From assembly GCA_903835255.1 (NCBI GenBank), contig CAILMI010000029.1, positions 1 to 64,000 of the forward strand: a stretch of 64,000 nucleotides of DNA. The letters are read 5' to 3'. Below are positions 50,487 to 60,971 of the stretch, piece after piece. How positions within the stretch are numbered: position 1 is the first letter of the stretch; the number at the start of each line of letters is the position of its first letter. Source of the stretch: an uncultured Verrucomicrobia subdivision 3 bacterium. GTDB taxonomy: Bacteria > Verrucomicrobiota > Verrucomicrobiia > Limisphaerales > UBA11358. The notes under the pieces are model-generated. The model was not told where the DNA came from, did not search any database, and worked only from the letters and a program-made list of their open reading frames with translations. Position numbers and translations under genes: made by a program.

Positions 50487-51299
50487 ATGAAAACAATAAA
50501 ACAAATCGTACGGACACCCAATAGAGCCGGACAGATTCGATCCGCTGGAAAATCCGCATTTACCCTGATTGAGCTGCTGGTGGTGATTGCCATTATCGCC
50601 ATTCTGGCAGCCATGCTGCTGCCGGCGCTGTCCAAGGCCAAGGACTCGGCCAAGCGCGCGGGCTGTGTTTCCAACACGCGGCAGATCGGGGTCGCCTTTA
50701 GAATGTTTGTCGACGACAACAACAGCCGTTTTCCCAAGGCGGTGACCGAGCGCGAAGCGACCGACTCTGCGCGATGGGGCGCCATTGCAGACACTCCCGA
50801 CGCGCGCGCGGCCTTTTCGATCCGCGGACAATTGCAGCCTTATATCGCGAGCACTAACTTCATCGCGACCGGGGCGAATTCAGATCCCGGCGCGAACGCG
50901 TTCCGTTGCCGCTCATCGCTGGACTGGCCGGCGCCGGGACCAGGCCAGTGGTTTACGACAGATTATGGATTTAATTTAAGCGAAGCCAATTATACGCCTG
51001 GCTTCGGGCAGTCCACATGGTACCAAGCAAATCCGAGCTATGGCTTCAATGAAAGCCAAACGGACGGCGCGATACAAAAGCCCTCCAATTTTATCATCCT
51101 CGCCGATGCCGGACGGGGAGATAATACGCCGTCGCGCGGCGGGCTGTATCCGATTCAGGTCATATCCCCTGGCACGACGACTCAGGCTCAAATGCTCGAA
51201 CGGCACAACAAGCGGGCCAACATTGGTTATGCGGACGGGCACACCGAGCAAAGTACTTTCACGAATTCGTGGTCGCTCGGAGAGTGGCAGCGATACTAA
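50487..51299 (+). CDS. type II pseudopilin-like protein (prepilin N-terminal methylation motif)
   Basis: [52 protein letters not shown]. Confidence 0.88.
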   Translation: MKTIKQIVRTPNRAGQIRSAGKSAFTLIELLVVIAIIAILAAMLLPALSKAKDSAKRAGCVSNTRQIGVAFRMFVDDNNSRFPKAVTEREATDSARWGAIADTPDARAAFSIRGQLQPYIASTNFIATGANSDPGANAFRCRSSLDWPAPGPGQWFTTDYGFNLSEANYTPGFGQSTWYQANPSYGFNESQTDGAIQKPSNFIILADAGRGDNTPSRGGLYPIQVISPGTTTQAQMLERHNKRANIGYADGHTEQSTFTNSWSLGEWQRY

Positions 51300-51322
51300 A
51301 CGGTAAAAAACTGTGCTCCCTA

Positions 51323-51511
51323 ATGAAAAACATTCTACTTCAGGTCGCGCTGTTGCCAGCGCCGGAGGGCGGCGGCTCCTGCCTGCCGCCCCCGGCCAAT
51401 TTTCACGCACTGGAAGAGTGCTCCTCCTGCCATGAAATGTTTTCCATCCATCAAGTGATGTTAGATGAAGAAGGAAATATCCTTTGCGCCGCCTGCACTA
51501 AAAATAAATAA
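51323..51511 (+). CDS. small zinc-ribbon-like protein
   Basis: ECSSCHEMF...ILCAACTKNK two CxxC pairs; lies in the operon. Confidence 0.5.
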   Translation: MKNILLQVALLPAPEGGGSCLPPPANFHALEECSSCHEMFSIHQVMLDEEGNILCAACTKNK

Positions 51512-51514
51512 AAA

Positions 51515-52339
51515 ATGACAATCACCGCACGAACCAACGCCGTTGCTAATCCACCGCTAAAACAGCGCCGATCTATTGCCGGCCTGCTAGCGCCACTGGA
51601 TAAAATTGCGGCGACCTCGGTCAATCTGGTGGCGAGCCCTGGTGCCACATTTGATTCAAACGGCGAGCGCTATGAACTGCCGCGCTATCTATTCGTCGGA
51701 CCGCGCGGCGGTGACGCGCCCATCCGTGTGGGGGTTTTTGCGGGCATTCACGGCGATGAGCCTGAAGGGGTTTATGCCATGGCTCAATTGATTGGGCTGC
51801 TGGAGGCGCGCCCCGAACTGGCGACAGGCTACTGCCTTTCCTTTTATCCGGTCTGTAATCCGACCGGCTTTGAGGATGGCACGCGCCATTCGCGCAGCGG
51901 CCGGGATTTGAATCGCGAGTTTTGGCGCAATTCTGCCGAGCCCGAAGTGCATTTGCTGCAAGCGGAACTCGCCTCAAACCAGTTCCAGGGCATTATCTCG
52001 CTGCACACCGACGACACGAGTGATGGTTTTTACGGCTACGCCCGCGGCGCGACGCTGACAAAAAACCTTATCGAGCCGGCGCTCACGGCCGCGGAACAGT
52101 TTTTACCGAGGAACGAGCTTCCGGTCATTGACGGCTTCAAGGCCCGCCGCGGCGTTATCCGCGATAGCTTTGAGGGAATCCTGGCCGCGCCGCCAAAATC
52201 CCGCCCGCGTCCATTCGAGATCATTCTGGAAACGCCTGCCACACCGCCGAACTATTTGAAAGAACTGGCTTTAGTGGCAGCACTCCAGTCCATTTTATCG
52301 GAATACAGGCAGTTCATCGCCTACGCTCCGAACCTTTAA
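51515..52339 (+). CDS. M14-family / AstE-AspA-like zinc carboxypeptidase
   Basis: GVFAGIHGDEPEG (HxxE), SGRDLNREFW, ISLHTDD. Confidence 0.85.
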   Translation: MTITARTNAVANPPLKQRRSIAGLLAPLDKIAATSVNLVASPGATFDSNGERYELPRYLFVGPRGGDAPIRVGVFAGIHGDEPEGVYAMAQLIGLLEARPELATGYCLSFYPVCNPTGFEDGTRHSRSGRDLNREFWRNSAEPEVHLLQAELASNQFQGIISLHTDDTSDGFYGYARGATLTKNLIEPALTAAEQFLPRNELPVIDGFKARRGVIRDSFEGILAAPPKSRPRPFEIILETPATPPNYLKELALVAALQSILSEYRQFIAYAPNL

Positions 52340-52342
52340 ACC

Positions 52343-53194
52343 ATGACGCCCAAATCCAGCACGGCAAAAAAAAATCGGGTGTTACCGGGCTTCAAGTTGA
52401 CGCTGGGGTTCACCCTTTTTTATCTCGGCCTCATCGTCCTCCTCCCCTTGGCAGCGGTCTTCGGGAAGACCTTTGAGCTGACCTGGCCGGAATTCTGGCA
52501 CACGATCACCATGCCGCAGGCGATGGCGTCTTATCGGCTGACCTTCGGAGCGTCTTTTTGCGCCGCGCTTGTGAACACATTCTTCGGGCTGATCGTCGCC
52601 TGGGTGCTGGTGCGCTATAATTTTTTCGGCAAAAAAATCGTCGATGCGCTGGTGGACCTTCCCTTTGCGCTGCCGACAGCCGTCGCCGGCATCACGCTGG
52701 CAATGCTGTACTCGCACAACGGCTGGATCGGTCAGCTGCTGGAACCGCTGGGCATCCAAGTGGCCAATACGCGGCTCGGTGTTTTCGTGGCGCTCACGTT
52801 CATCGGCCTGCCCTTCATTGTGCGGACGGTGCAGCCAATTCTCGAGGATCTCGACCCGGAGCTGGAGGAGGCGGCCGCCAGCCTCGGGGCCAACCGCTGG
52901 CAGATTTTCTGGCGGGTGATTCTCCCGATGCTCACTCCGGCGCTGCTGACGGGTTTCGCTCTGGCGTTTGCCCGCGCCCTTGGCGAATACGGCTCAGTCA
53001 TTTTTATCGCCGGCAATATCCCAATGAAAACCGTCATCACGCCGCTGCTCATCATGGGCGAGCTGGATATGTTTGATTATGCGAAAGCCACGGCGCTGGC
53101 GGTCGTGATGCTCGTTGCCTCCTTTGCGCTGCTGCTGACCATCAATATCCTGCAATGGTGGACGAATCGTTATAATACCAACAATCTCGCATGA
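52343..53194 (+). CDS. cysT: sulfate/thiosulfate ABC transporter permease
   Basis: [75 protein letters not shown]. Confidence 0.93.
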   Translation: MTPKSSTAKKNRVLPGFKLTLGFTLFYLGLIVLLPLAAVFGKTFELTWPEFWHTITMPQAMASYRLTFGASFCAALVNTFFGLIVAWVLVRYNFFGKKIVDALVDLPFALPTAVAGITLAMLYSHNGWIGQLLEPLGIQVANTRLGVFVALTFIGLPFIVRTVQPILEDLDPELEEAAASLGANRWQIFWRVILPMLTPALLTGFALAFARALGEYGSVIFIAGNIPMKTVITPLLIMGELDMFDYAKATALAVVMLVASFALLLTINILQWWTNRYNTNNLA

Positions 53195-54117
53195 CTCCGG
53201 CCGCCACACCCTTCCAACTGCCGCAGCGCCTTCCGCAGCGACACGCGACAACCGAATCCCCTTTCGTGCGCCGGGGCCTGATTGGTATCGCCCTGGTTTT
53301 TTTGGGCCTGTTCCTGGTCGTCCCGCTCGTGTCCGTGTTCGTTCAGGCTTTCTCAAAAGGCATCGCCTTTTATATCCATACCCTAGGCGACCCAAACGCT
53401 TGGAGCGCCATCAAACTCACCCTGCTGGCGGCCGGCATCTCCGTGCCTCTGAACTGCGTCTTCGGCGTGGCGGCGGCGTGGGTAATCGCGAAGTTCGATT
53501 TTCGGGGCAAAAATGTTTTGCTCACGCTGATTGACCTGCCGTTCTCTGTTTCCCCTGTCATTTCGGGCATGATTTACGTTCTGGTCTTTGGCGCGCAAGG
53601 CTGGCTCGGACACTATCGCGATGCCGAGCACGCCTGGTTTCCATGGCTTCAGAGCTGGATCAATGACCACAACATCAAAATCATCTTTGCCGTACCGGGC
53701 ATCGTGCTGGCGACGATTTTTGTCACATTCCCGTTCGTCGCGCGCGAGCTGATTCCACTCATGCAGGCGCAGGGGCGCAGCGAGGAGGAAGCCGCTCGGG
53801 TTTTGGGGGCCAGCGGTTGGCAGACCTTCTGGCGGGTCACGGTGCCGAACATCAAATGGGGGCTTCTCTATGGCGTGATTCTGTGCAATGCCCGCGCGAT
53901 GGGGGAGTTCGGCGCAGTGTCCGTCGTGAGCGGGAAAATCAGGGGCGAAACCAACACCCTTCCTCTGCACATCGAAGCCCTGTACGATGATTATAATTTT
54001 GCCGGGGCATTCGCCATGGCGTCCTTGCTGGCGTTTCTCGCTCTTGTCACGCTGGGATTGAAGACGTGGGTGGAACACAAAAACGCCGCATCGAATGATA
54101 AGGGAGAAAAATTATGA
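53191..54117 (+). CDS. cysW: sulfate/thiosulfate ABC transporter permease
   Basis: [61 protein letters not shown]. Confidence 0.95.
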   Translation: MTPAATPFQLPQRLPQRHATTESPFVRRGLIGIALVFLGLFLVVPLVSVFVQAFSKGIAFYIHTLGDPNAWSAIKLTLLAAGISVPLNCVFGVAAAWVIAKFDFRGKNVLLTLIDLPFSVSPVISGMIYVLVFGAQGWLGHYRDAEHAWFPWLQSWINDHNIKIIFAVPGIVLATIFVTFPFVARELIPLMQAQGRSEEEAARVLGASGWQTFWRVTVPNIKWGLLYGVILCNARAMGEFGAVSVVSGKIRGETNTLPLHIEALYDDYNFAGAFAMASLLAFLALVTLGLKTWVEHKNAASNDKGEKL

Positions 54118-55187
54118 GCGTCGAAGTCATCAATGTTACAAAAAAATTCGGCCACTTCACCGCGCTCGACAGCGTAAGCCTCAAGGTCGAGTCGGGGGAA
54201 CTGGTCGCTCTGCTGGGCCCGTCCGGCTCCGGCAAGACGACGCTGCTTCGCACCATCGCCGGCTTGGAATTTCCCGATCCCGGCGCGGCGCGGGTTTTAT
54301 TTTATGGCGAGGATGTAACCCAGACTCCGGCGAGCGAGCGCAAGGCGGGCTTCGCCTTCCAGCATTATGCCCTGTTTCGGCACATGACCGTGTTTGAGAA
54401 CATCGCATTTGGCCTCCGGGTCCGCCCTAAAACAACCCGCCCGCCGGAGGAGGAAATCCGGGCCCGCGTTCAAAAACTGCTCAAGCTCATCCAACTGGAG
54501 CCCATGGCCGGACGGTATCCCTCGCAACTCTCCGGGGGGCAGCGCCAGCGCGTCGCGCTGGCACGCGCACTGGCGGTCGAGCCCAAAGTTTTATTACTCG
54601 ACGAACCGTTCGGCGCGCTGGACGCAAAGGTGCGGAAGGAACTGCGGCGCTGGCTCCGCCAATTGCATGACGAAATCCATGTCACCACCCTGTTTGTCAC
54701 GCACGATCAGGAGGAGGCGCTGGAGGTTTCCGACCGGGTGGCGATTTTGCGCGCCGGGCGCATCGAGCAAATCGGTACGCCCGAAGAGATTTACGACAGG
54801 CCTGCCTCGCCGTTTGTCTATGACTTTCTCGGCAACGTGAATCTGTTCAGCGGCCGCGTCCGGGACGGCTCGATGCTGATTGGAGGGACGGAATTTGCCC
54901 TGTCTGAAAAAACCAATGAGGCGAAGTCTGCGGCCGTTGCCTTTGTCCGGCCCCATGACATCCGCGTCACGCGCGCGTCCACAGGACCGGCGCTGCCGGC
55001 CTTAGTCATCCGGTCTAATGCGGCCGGCCCGGTAGCCACTCTCGAATTAAAGAGGCTGGATGGCGGCGACGATTTTGTGGTGCAGCTGAGCCGGGAGCAG
55101 TTTCAGGAATTACGCCCGAAGCCAGGCGAGCAAGTTTTTGTGGAGCTGAAGAATGTTAAAGTGTTCGCCGACGATTATTCCATCTGA
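54114..55187 (+). CDS. cysA: sulfate/thiosulfate ABC transporter ATPase
   Basis: [55 protein letters not shown]. Confidence 0.95.
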   Translation: MSVEVINVTKKFGHFTALDSVSLKVESGELVALLGPSGSGKTTLLRTIAGLEFPDPGAARVLFYGEDVTQTPASERKAGFAFQHYALFRHMTVFENIAFGLRVRPKTTRPPEEEIRARVQKLLKLIQLEPMAGRYPSQLSGGQRQRVALARALAVEPKVLLLDEPFGALDAKVRKELRRWLRQLHDEIHVTTLFVTHDQEEALEVSDRVAILRAGRIEQIGTPEEIYDRPASPFVYDFLGNVNLFSGRVRDGSMLIGGTEFALSEKTNEAKSAAVAFVRPHDIRVTRASTGPALPALVIRSNAAGPVATLELKRLDGGDDFVVQLSREQFQELRPKPGEQVFVELKNVKVFADDYSI

Positions 55188-55363
55188 ATAGGCCTATGGA
55201 CATGGGTGGGATTTCACCCTTCGGACAGGCTTCTTCCCGCCGGGAATAAAGCAGAATCTCAAGATAGGACTCAAGACGGGTGGAAGGCGCGTCGGGCATC
55301 CAACTTGACTCTTCGTTTTCCTATCTGCAACGCACTTGATCCGTTCCTGGCAACTTTGGGACA

Positions 55364-55453
55364 GGTAGGGCGCGTCACTCCGTGCGCGCCGTCCCGGGGC
55401 CTAAGGTGACGCGGGTTGGCAGCCGCGGCGGGCAGAGGACTGCCCGCCCTACC
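55364..55453 (+). repeat. 90-bp repeat family A, copy 3
   Basis: GGTAGGGCGCGTCACTCCGTGCGCGCC...GGCGGGCAGAGGACTGCCCGCCCTACC. Confidence 0.9.
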
Positions 55454-55608
55454 CGCCGGTGTCCCAAGGTTAAGATTCACTACCCTTGCGCGAGTTCTTC
55501 TTTCGCCGTTTCTTTGATGCGCGGCGCAAACCAATATTTTCTGCTCAAATTGATTTCCGTGGTACCGTCCATTCTGAGGCCCTCGACGGCGGTCGTCGGA
55601 AATCAAAT

Positions 55609-57114
55609 TTGAAAATAAATACTTTATGGCTGATCGCGCTGCTGGCGGCCCCACTGGCCGGCGCAGCCGTGGCTGCTGGCCCCGCTGGCCCCGGTCAAAA
55701 TACCGACCTTGAGGCACTGAAAGAGCAGCTCCGGGAACTCAGCCAAAAAGTCCAGACATTGGAAAACCAGCGAGCGGAGGATCGACAGAGGGCCGACGAC
55801 GCAGCCCATGCGCAAACGGACGCCTTGGAACAGCAGGTTCGGAACCTGGAGCTTGAGCGCGGGCTGGAACGGGAGGCGTCCTTAGCGCGGGCCAAAAACC
55901 AGCCACAGCTGTCGCTCGGCTCCACCGGACTGATGGCCCGTTCCGCGGACTCGAATTTTGTCTTCAGCCTCAAGGGGCTGCTGCAGGTGGATAGCCGCAC
56001 GTTTTTTAACGGGAACGAAAGCCGGGGCAGCGATGGATTTCTCCTGCGCCGGGCGCGCCCGATTTTTCAAGGCACGCTCTATCGCGATTTTGATTTTGTG
56101 TTCGCCCCTGAGTTTGGGGGCTCCTCGGTTCAGATTTTCGACGCCTATGCCAATTATCGCTACGCGCCTTGGGCGCAGTTGCGGGCGGGCAAATTCAAAA
56201 CCCCGGTAGGCTTGGAGTACTTACAATCGGCGCTGAATAATGCGTTCAACGAGCGTTCGCTGGCCACCGATTTGATGCCGCTCCGGGATGTGGGCCTGCA
56301 GTTCTGGGGCGACATCGATGGCGGCGTACTGAGCTACGCGGCAGGCGTGTTCAACGGCGTGGGGGACTACAGGAATTCCAGCAACACCAACAACGACAAT
56401 GCCGGTGAATTCGCGGGCCGATTGTTCTCGCGTCCGTTCAAGAATTCGGATGTCGCCGCACTGCAATTTCTTGGGGTGGGCGTAGCGGGCAGCTCGGGCC
56501 ATGTTTCTTCGACCGCAAACGGCCTGCCCTCTACTACGGGCGGCAGCCTGCCCGGCTACACCACAGACGGCCAGCAGCAATGGTTCGCCTACAATCCAGC
56601 GTCCGGCGGGGTCGTGGCCGACGGCCTGCACTGGCGGCTTTCGCCGCAGGGCTATTATTATTATGGGCCGTTAAGCTTGCTGGGGGAATATGCCCTGTCG
56701 GATCAGCGGGTTCGCAACGGGTCGGCGGAGGCGGACCTGCGCCACTCGGCCTGGGAAATCACCGGCGGCTGGGTTTTAACCGGGGAAAGCGCCGCCTTCA
56801 ACGGGATCACGCCGCAGCATCCGTTCGATCCGCGCATGGGACAATGGGGGTCGTGGCAAGTGGTGGTGCGCTACGCGGAACTCGATATAGATCACCGGGC
56901 GTTTCCGGTGTTTGCCGATCCGGACACCTCCGCATCGCGAGCCCAAGCCTGGTCAGGAGGATTGAACTGGTATCTGAATAATAATATTCGCGTCAATGCC
57001 AGCTATTCCCATACCGTCTTCACCGGCGGCGGGGGTGCCGGCACCAGCGCGCCGGCCAGCACCACGCGCCAGCCGGAAAACGTCTTCTTCACCCGCCTGC
57101 AGCTGGCTTTTTAA
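55609..57114 (+). CDS. OprO/OprP-type outer membrane porin (probable TTG start)
   Basis: Signal-like NTLWLIALLAAPLAGAAVAA, coiled-coil then FSLKGLLQVDSRTFFNG, C-terminal aromatic VFFTRLQLAF. Confidence 0.8.
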   Translation: MKINTLWLIALLAAPLAGAAVAAGPAGPGQNTDLEALKEQLRELSQKVQTLENQRAEDRQRADDAAHAQTDALEQQVRNLELERGLEREASLARAKNQPQLSLGSTGLMARSADSNFVFSLKGLLQVDSRTFFNGNESRGSDGFLLRRARPIFQGTLYRDFDFVFAPEFGGSSVQIFDAYANYRYAPWAQLRAGKFKTPVGLEYLQSALNNAFNERSLATDLMPLRDVGLQFWGDIDGGVLSYAAGVFNGVGDYRNSSNTNNDNAGEFAGRLFSRPFKNSDVAALQFLGVGVAGSSGHVSSTANGLPSTTGGSLPGYTTDGQQQWFAYNPASGGVVADGLHWRLSPQGYYYYGPLSLLGEYALSDQRVRNGSAEADLRHSAWEITGGWVLTGESAAFNGITPQHPFDPRMGQWGSWQVVVRYAELDIDHRAFPVFADPDTSASRAQAWSGGLNWYLNNNIRVNASYSHTVFTGGGGAGTSAPASTTRQPENVFFTRLQLAF

Positions 57115-57163
57115 TTCAGCCACACCTTTCAGATATCTGTGCGGGAATCTTTGGAGGCTCAAA

Positions 57164-58057
57164 TCAGCGGGGGGCGGCAGGGAGCGGGGATTGCATCTGC
57201 GGCATCTGCTGGAAGGCGACCTGTCGGAGATAAAGTCGCTCCGCAATTTCTTTGAGTTTTCCCGTCCGCGCCAACTGCACCTGCAGCAGATTTTCCCGGG
57301 CGGCGGCCAGCGCCGCCAAGGATCCTTCATTTTGCGCTTGGACCACTTGCCGCTGAGCGGCATTGACCTCAGCCTCCCCGGCGGCGCCCACTTCGCCGCA
57401 TTCCTTGAGGAATTCGCTATGAAAAATCGCATCCGCCTCCGCCATCGAAACGGTCGTCCCATCCGGGAGGAGCCGGTGCAGAGAAGCGATGATTTCAACG
57501 CCGGGCCGGGCAACTTCCGGAGCAGAGCGGGCTGAGCCGGCGGCGGTCGCCACGCTGAAAATAGCGCGGGCGAGGTCGCATTCCAATGCCGCTTCCCATT
57601 CCGGTTGGAGGCGTGCAATCGTTTCCCGATGGGAACCGCTGGTGACCGCGATGCCCAGAAAACAGGCCTCCCCCTTGTCCAGGTTGAAGGGTCGGAGCCC
57701 GTCGGCGGCAGCGGTAGCGGGGCTGGTGCTGGACGGCGTGTCGCATAGGGAAAGTTGAATCTTGCCACCGCCGGCCGCCTGCACGGATTGGAGCAGTTGC
57801 ACCACGCGCCCGGCAAATGCCTGAAGCGTTGGGTCGGGGGAATCCAGCCGGCAATGATAGCGCAGGGTCACCGAAGCCGGCAATTGGCCCAAGAGGCTCC
57901 GCGTGGAGGCGCTCAGCCTCTCCGGTTCCGAGCTGGAGCGATGAAACCAAAGACCCGCCAGTATCCCGCCCAGCAGAAACGAAACACCCGCGAGCAGGAG
58001 CATGTGAACCCGGGCGGTTGGCGAGCGGCTGGGAGGGGCGAGTGTAGGGGATGTCAT
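57164..58057 (-). CDS. single-TM hypothetical protein
   Basis: 297 aa, N-terminal TM, C-terminal coiled-coil. Confidence 0.5.
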   Translation of the reverse strand: MTSPTLAPPSRSPTARVHMLLLAGVSFLLGGILAGLWFHRSSSEPERLSASTRSLLGQLPASVTLRYHCRLDSPDPTLQAFAGRVVQLLQSVQAAGGGKIQLSLCDTPSSTSPATAAADGLRPFNLDKGEACFLGIAVTSGSHRETIARLQPEWEAALECDLARAIFSVATAAGSARSAPEVARPGVEIIASLHRLLPDGTTVSMAEADAIFHSEFLKECGEVGAAGEAEVNAAQRQVVQAQNEGSLAALAAARENLLQVQLARTGKLKEIAERLYLRQVAFQQMPQMQSPLPAAPR

Positions 58058-58328
58058 AGCGTCCTCTTTATCCGATAGCGATCATCGGTGACGAACGCCG
58101 CTCATCTTCCACACGCCACCGCGCCAGTCAATTGAGAAATGAAGTGGTGACGCAAAACCGGGGGCGCGCACCAATTCCAGACTGACAAAGGACAATTAAG
58201 GGTGAGTTGGCTCCGGAAGGCGGCGCCTATAGTGGGCCCATGGAAGCCCACATTGGCGCGGATCGCGAACGCCAGAGGGGGTATGACGAAAGGCCAAGGA
58301 AGTGGATGAAGCAGCATTAATTCCCTAG

Positions 58329-60068
58329 ATGTTATTCATGGATTTAAACTGTTCTGCCCCCAAAAAAACTGCCGCGGCTCTGGCGGCAATCGGGCTCGGT
58401 ATTTTTGGCGGGCTGGAAGCGGCGTCCTCGCCGGTGCCGCACTTAACAGTCCTCCAGCCCGGCGGGTGGCCGGGCCTGCCGGTGATGACGGGCATTCTCT
58501 CTGGGACCAACGGTGTGCATCTCACCTGGTCGGGACCCTCCGGCTATTATCAGGTCTACCAAAAAAGCAATAGTCTGAAAGCCCCTTGGGCGACTTGGGG
58601 ATTGGGCACCAATCTGGGCTGCACGGCGACGGTTCCCCAGCTTTATAGCAACGCGTTTTTTCGTGTTTCGGGGCCGGCCCCGCATTACCTCGGATCCCAG
58701 TCCTGTACCGAGTGTCACGGCCCCATTCAAACCACGGTGCTGCAGACGGCTCATGCAACAGCCTTTACGGCGGCCGGCTTTGTGGCGGCCGGCGGCCCGA
58801 CCAACGCGGCATGCCTGCCCTGCCACACGGTGGGATACGGGGTGCCGACCGGATTTTCCAACCTAGCCAAGACTCCACTGCTGGCCAATGTGCAGTGTGA
58901 AAACTGTCACGGACCGGCGGCGAACCATGCCGCCAGCGAGAACGACCCGACCGTGCGGCCGCGCGTGGACATCGCTGCCACCGTCTGCGGCGGCTGCCAC
59001 AGTGTCAGATCCGCGGCCTGCAGCAATCCACCGACCTACGAGGAATGGTCCTCCAGCGGGCACGCCGCGGTCGTGCCGGAGGTGCTGCAAACCATGGGCG
59101 CCAGCACCAACAGCCTCCGGACCTGCGGCGTCTGTCATTCCGGATCCGCCCGCCTGGCAATGATCCGGGGACTGGATCCCGCCGCCACGCTGACCACGGA
59201 TTTCAATGTGCCCATCACCTGCGCCGTCTGCCACAGCCCCCATCAGACCAACGCGGCTCCAGACCAGTTGCGCAACCCGATTTTCTCTACGAACGCGTTT
59301 CACCTGACCTCCGCGGATGTGGCCACCGTGTCGGCGTTCACAAATCAGTACCGGACCAATGCTGCCATCAATCTGTGCGGCCAATGTCACAACGACCGAG
59401 GAGCGAGCTGGCAAGACACGGCCCGAGCCCCGCATCATTCAGGTCAGTATAATTTTCTGCTGGGCTCGGTGGGCGAGCTGCTGAGCGGACCGTCCACCTT
59501 TCATCCGGGGTCGCACGCAGGATTGCCGGCGTCGGCGATCTACTCCCTGTCCGGCACGTTTCGTCTGACAAATCAGTGTGCGGACTGCCACATGCAGAGC
59601 GACAGCCGCCAGGGGGACAGCCACACCTTTGCGGTGGGTGCGGACACGGTTTGTTTCGAGTGCCATATCACGCCGCCGGAATTGCTCGAACAATTTTACC
59701 TGACCCCCTCCATTTCCAACCACGTCACCACCCTGCTGACATCGTTGAACCGCTGGGCCGAAGCCGCTGCTAGGACGAATGCGCTTCTGGCCGGGCCCCA
59801 GGTGGTGGCTTGGGAATACACGGTTCCCGGCGGGTTAACGTGGCAGACCAACGGAGCGGGCCAGGTCATTAATTGGTCGCTGGACCAGCCGGTGACATTC
59901 CAGGGTTTGAGTTCCGCGCTCCAGACCAATGTGCCGCCCCAAGTCAAACGAGCCCGGTTCAACCTGTACCTCGTCTTGAACGATGGCAGCTGGGGGGTGC
60001 ACAACCCCACGCTGGCACTGGACTTATTGACGGCGGCAGAAATCTGGATGGTGCAGGTGTTGCAATGA
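58329..60068 (+). CDS. nonahaem c-type cytochrome with N-terminal beta-sandwich-like domain
   Basis: Nine CxxCH motifs: CTECH, CLPCH, CENCH, CGGCH, CGVCH, CAVCH, CGQCH, CADCH, CFECH. Confidence 0.9.
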   Translation: MLFMDLNCSAPKKTAAALAAIGLGIFGGLEAASSPVPHLTVLQPGGWPGLPVMTGILSGTNGVHLTWSGPSGYYQVYQKSNSLKAPWATWGLGTNLGCTATVPQLYSNAFFRVSGPAPHYLGSQSCTECHGPIQTTVLQTAHATAFTAAGFVAAGGPTNAACLPCHTVGYGVPTGFSNLAKTPLLANVQCENCHGPAANHAASENDPTVRPRVDIAATVCGGCHSVRSAACSNPPTYEEWSSSGHAAVVPEVLQTMGASTNSLRTCGVCHSGSARLAMIRGLDPAATLTTDFNVPITCAVCHSPHQTNAAPDQLRNPIFSTNAFHLTSADVATVSAFTNQYRTNAAINLCGQCHNDRGASWQDTARAPHHSGQYNFLLGSVGELLSGPSTFHPGSHAGLPASAIYSLSGTFRLTNQCADCHMQSDSRQGDSHTFAVGADTVCFECHITPPELLEQFYLTPSISNHVTTLLTSLNRWAEAAARTNALLAGPQVVAWEYTVPGGLTWQTNGAGQVINWSLDQPVTFQGLSSALQTNVPPQVKRARFNLYLVLNDGSWGVHNPTLALDLLTAAEIWMVQVLQ

Positions 60069-60095
60069 CCCCAAAAAACAAATTCGAATAGCCTG

Positions 60096-60956
60096 ATGAA
60101 TTTTTCAAAACTCATCCCACTCGGCCGCCCTCTCCAGTCCCGATACGGCTGGCTCGGAATCGCCAGCGCGGGAGCCCTTGTGCTGGTGGCCCTCTCCTGC
60201 AGCTCTATCTCCCGGCAGGCCGTGATGCTCCCCGAGGTGCCCGGGGCAAAATACATCGGCGCCGCGGAATGCGAACAGTGTCACGAAGAAATCACAAAGA
60301 GCTTCCCCACCGCGGATCATGCGCGCCTCGTGGCGATGGGGCTCAACGCACTGGGCGCCGGCTGCGAGTCGTGCCACGGCCCCTGCAGCCTGCACTCGGA
60401 TTCCGGCGGCGCCATCAAGCCCCCCTACAGCTTCGCCGCCGGACGCCCTTCGCCCATTGGGATGGATGGACCGATGCCCGGGGCGGCCCCGGCGCGGGCG
60501 AAGGAAACGGTTTGCTACACCTGCCATCTGGATGTCCGAGGCCAGTTTGAACTCCCCAGTCATCATCCCGTGCCCGAGGGCCGGATGACCTGTATCCAGT
60601 GTCATCCGCCGCACCGGGGCCTGGCCCATGCGGGCGGCAGCACGCAACTGCTCTCGCAGGAGGAAAACTGCCTGCAATGCCATCCCGCCCAGCGCGGGCC
60701 TTATGTGTTTGAACACGAGGCGGTGCGCGAGGGGTGCACCACCTGCCACACCGCTCACGGCAGCATCAATGCCCGCTTGCTCACGGTGCGCGATTCCAAC
60801 CTGTGCCTGAAATGCCATTTCCAGCAGCCCAAGGGGGGCGCCATCCTGATCGGGGGCTCCGACCACACCACCCGCCTGCAGCAGGGCTCGTGCTGGACGG
60901 CCGGCTGTCATGAAGCGGTTCATGGCTCGCGCGTCAACTCCTCACTCCGATTCTAA
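60096..60956 (+). CDS. DmsE/MtrA-like multihaem periplasmic cytochrome
   Basis: Seven CxxCH (CEQCH, CESCH, CYTCH, CIQCH, CLQCH, CTTCH, CLKCH) plus CWTAGCH (CX4CH). Confidence 0.9.
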   Translation: MNFSKLIPLGRPLQSRYGWLGIASAGALVLVALSCSSISRQAVMLPEVPGAKYIGAAECEQCHEEITKSFPTADHARLVAMGLNALGAGCESCHGPCSLHSDSGGAIKPPYSFAAGRPSPIGMDGPMPGAAPARAKETVCYTCHLDVRGQFELPSHHPVPEGRMTCIQCHPPHRGLAHAGGSTQLLSQEENCLQCHPAQRGPYVFEHEAVREGCTTCHTAHGSINARLLTVRDSNLCLKCHFQQPKGGAILIGGSDHTTRLQQGSCWTAGCHEAVHGSRVNSSLRF

Positions 60957-60971
60957 TCCCCCCGAAACCCG

